NCBI GenBank assembly: GCA_013215775.1
Contig: JABSQO010000002.1
Span: forward strand, 62,001 to 126,000
Origin: Piscirickettsiaceae bacterium
GTDB lineage: Bacteria > Pseudomonadota > Gammaproteobacteria > Nitrosococcales > Methylophagaceae
Reading direction: 5' to 3'
DNA: 64,000 nt
The notes under the pieces were generated by a model. The model ran no database searches. It was not told the DNA's origin and saw only the letters and a program-made list of their open reading frames with translations. The position numbers and the translations under genes were made by a program. Below, one piece after another: positions 63,291-64,000 of this stretch; the first letter of the stretch is position 1, and each line of letters begins with the position of its first letter.

Positions 63291-63794
63291 GTGAAAAAAA
63301 TGAAGTTGTTCTGGCTGTTTTTGGTTCTTGCTTTAGTAGGAACATCGCTTAATGCGGCTGAATTAAAAATTGGTGTGGTTAATGCTGGAGCAGTATTAGA
63401 AAAATCACCACAAAAAGCACAAGCTTTAGCACGATTAGAAAAAGAATTTTCTTCGCGTAGTTCAATGTTAGAGAAAAAACATAAAGCGTTACGTTCAAAA
63501 CAAGAACAATTAGCAAAAGATGGCGCAATACTGGGCGCTGATGAGCGAAAACTGAAAGAGCGTGCAATTCTAAGTGACCAACGTGAATTAAAGCGTTTGC
63601 AAGATGAATATAGTGAAGATTTATCTATCCGACGTAATGAAGAATTACGCAAGTTAGAAAAAGATATTGCTCAGACGATTGTAGAGCTAGCTAAAAAAGA
63701 ATCTTATGACTTAGTGATTTATCAAGGTGTCATTTTTGCCAGTGATAAGGTAGATATGTCTGATAAAGTGTTGGAGCTTCTTAAAGCAAGGTAG
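63291..63794 (+). CDS. skp: Periplasmic chaperone Skp (OmpH)
   Basis: Skp holds unfolded outer-membrane proteins for BamA. The 167-residue product from GTG 63291 has a signal peptide (MKLFWLFLVLALVGTSLNA), ELKIGVVNAGAVLEKSP, and a charged coiled coil to residue 130. GGAGAG lies before it. ATG 63300 is an alternative. It follows bamA by 22 bases and precedes lpxD by 3. Confidence 0.95.
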   Translation: MKKMKLFWLFLVLALVGTSLNAAELKIGVVNAGAVLEKSPQKAQALARLEKEFSSRSSMLEKKHKALRSKQEQLAKDGAILGADERKLKERAILSDQRELKRLQDEYSEDLSIRRNEELRKLEKDIAQTIVELAKKESYDLVIYQGVIFASDKVDMSDKVLELLKAR

Positions 63795-63797
63795 ATA

Positions 63798-64000
63798 TTG
63801 AAAATGGCTTGGACTCTACAGCAAATAGCTCAGCATGTTGGGGGTGTTGTATATGGTGATAAAGATTTTCAAGTAGATAGCTTTGCTACCTTGCAAGATG
63901 CGACTAGCAATCAGATTAGCTTTTTATCTAATACCAAATATAAAAAATACCTAGCCACAACAAATGCTGGCGCAGTTATTATTGGCAATCATGTTGTTGA
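63798..64000 (+). CDS. lpxD: UDP-3-O-acylglucosamine N-acyltransferase LpxD (5' part, cut by window end)
   Basis: The open frame MAWTLQQIAQHVGGVVYGD and SFLSNTKYKKYLATTNAGA match the N-terminal uridine-binding domain of LpxD, which adds the second fatty acid in lipid A synthesis. It runs off the window. The AAGG before skp's end fits a TTG at 63798 (6 bases), while the ATG at 63804 is the other choice. The order skp-lpxD is conserved. Confidence 0.92.
   Translation, partial: MKMAWTLQQIAQHVGGVVYGDKDFQVDSFATLQDATSNQISFLSNTKYKKYLATTNAGAVIIGNHVV

Overview
The window is AT-rich chromosomal DNA from a gammaproteobacterium. The conserved gene orders point there (map/glnD divergent from rpsB-tsf-pyrH-frr-uppS-cdsA-dxr-rseP-bamA-skp-lpxD; rpsP-rimM-trmD-rplS; mutY-yggX), as do the individual proteins (YbiT, YheS, Uup, YajQ, LpxH, YpjD). 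A form II RuBisCO operon with its own CbbR makes it a likely chemoautotroph, of the kind seen in sulfur-oxidising lineages with low GC. The sequence alone does not fix the genus.

Layout. 0.1-5.2 kb: dodecin, an ASCH protein, a SYLF lipid-binding protein, ABC-F factor YbiT, a GIY-YIG protein, MsrB and a MATE exporter. 5.3-13.5 kb (+ strand): 5-oxoprolinase pxpABC, ung, tandem ABC-F genes yheS-uup and an alanine/Na+ symporter. 13.6-20.5 kb (- strand): a compact run reading cbbM-cbbQ-cbbO-DUF4197-(c-heme membrane protein)-(DUF2061/APS kinase fusion), with cbbR divergent from cbbM across a region that holds a large inverted repeat. 21.6-31.2 kb (- strand): an FMN-binding protein, a putative membrane-anchored metzincin-like peptidase, a cold-shock protein, mutY-yggX, asmA, a large unrecognised protein, a CorB-like CBS protein and ypjD. 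31.3-41.2 kb: ffh, the ribosomal/tRNA modification operon rpsP-rimM-trmD-rplS, ogt-xerD, yajQ, a DsbC-like protein, lpxH, a cyclophilin, cysS and folD. 41.3-49.6 kb: tRNA-Pro and tRNA-Arg, then a surface polysaccharide cluster. 49.7-64 kb: comEA, glnD, map, and the rpsB-to-lpxD translation/envelope superoperon, cut by the window end inside lpxD.

How the genes work together. cbbM fixes CO2, CbbQ and CbbO probably reactivate inhibited RuBisCO, and CbbR probably controls the promoter. The polysaccharide genes form a coherent route: GlmS feeds amino sugar, a WbpM-type UDP-GlcNAc 4,6-dehydratase and an SDR reductase could make UDP-QuiNAc, a PglC-like transferase could load it on undecaprenyl phosphate, a DUF1972 glycosyltransferase extends, and a Wzx-type flippase exports. 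The flippase carries a C10 tract that could switch it by slippage, and the SDR gene has lost a normal start codon, so this locus is the most unstable-looking part of the window. No insertion sequence, prophage or CRISPR array was seen.
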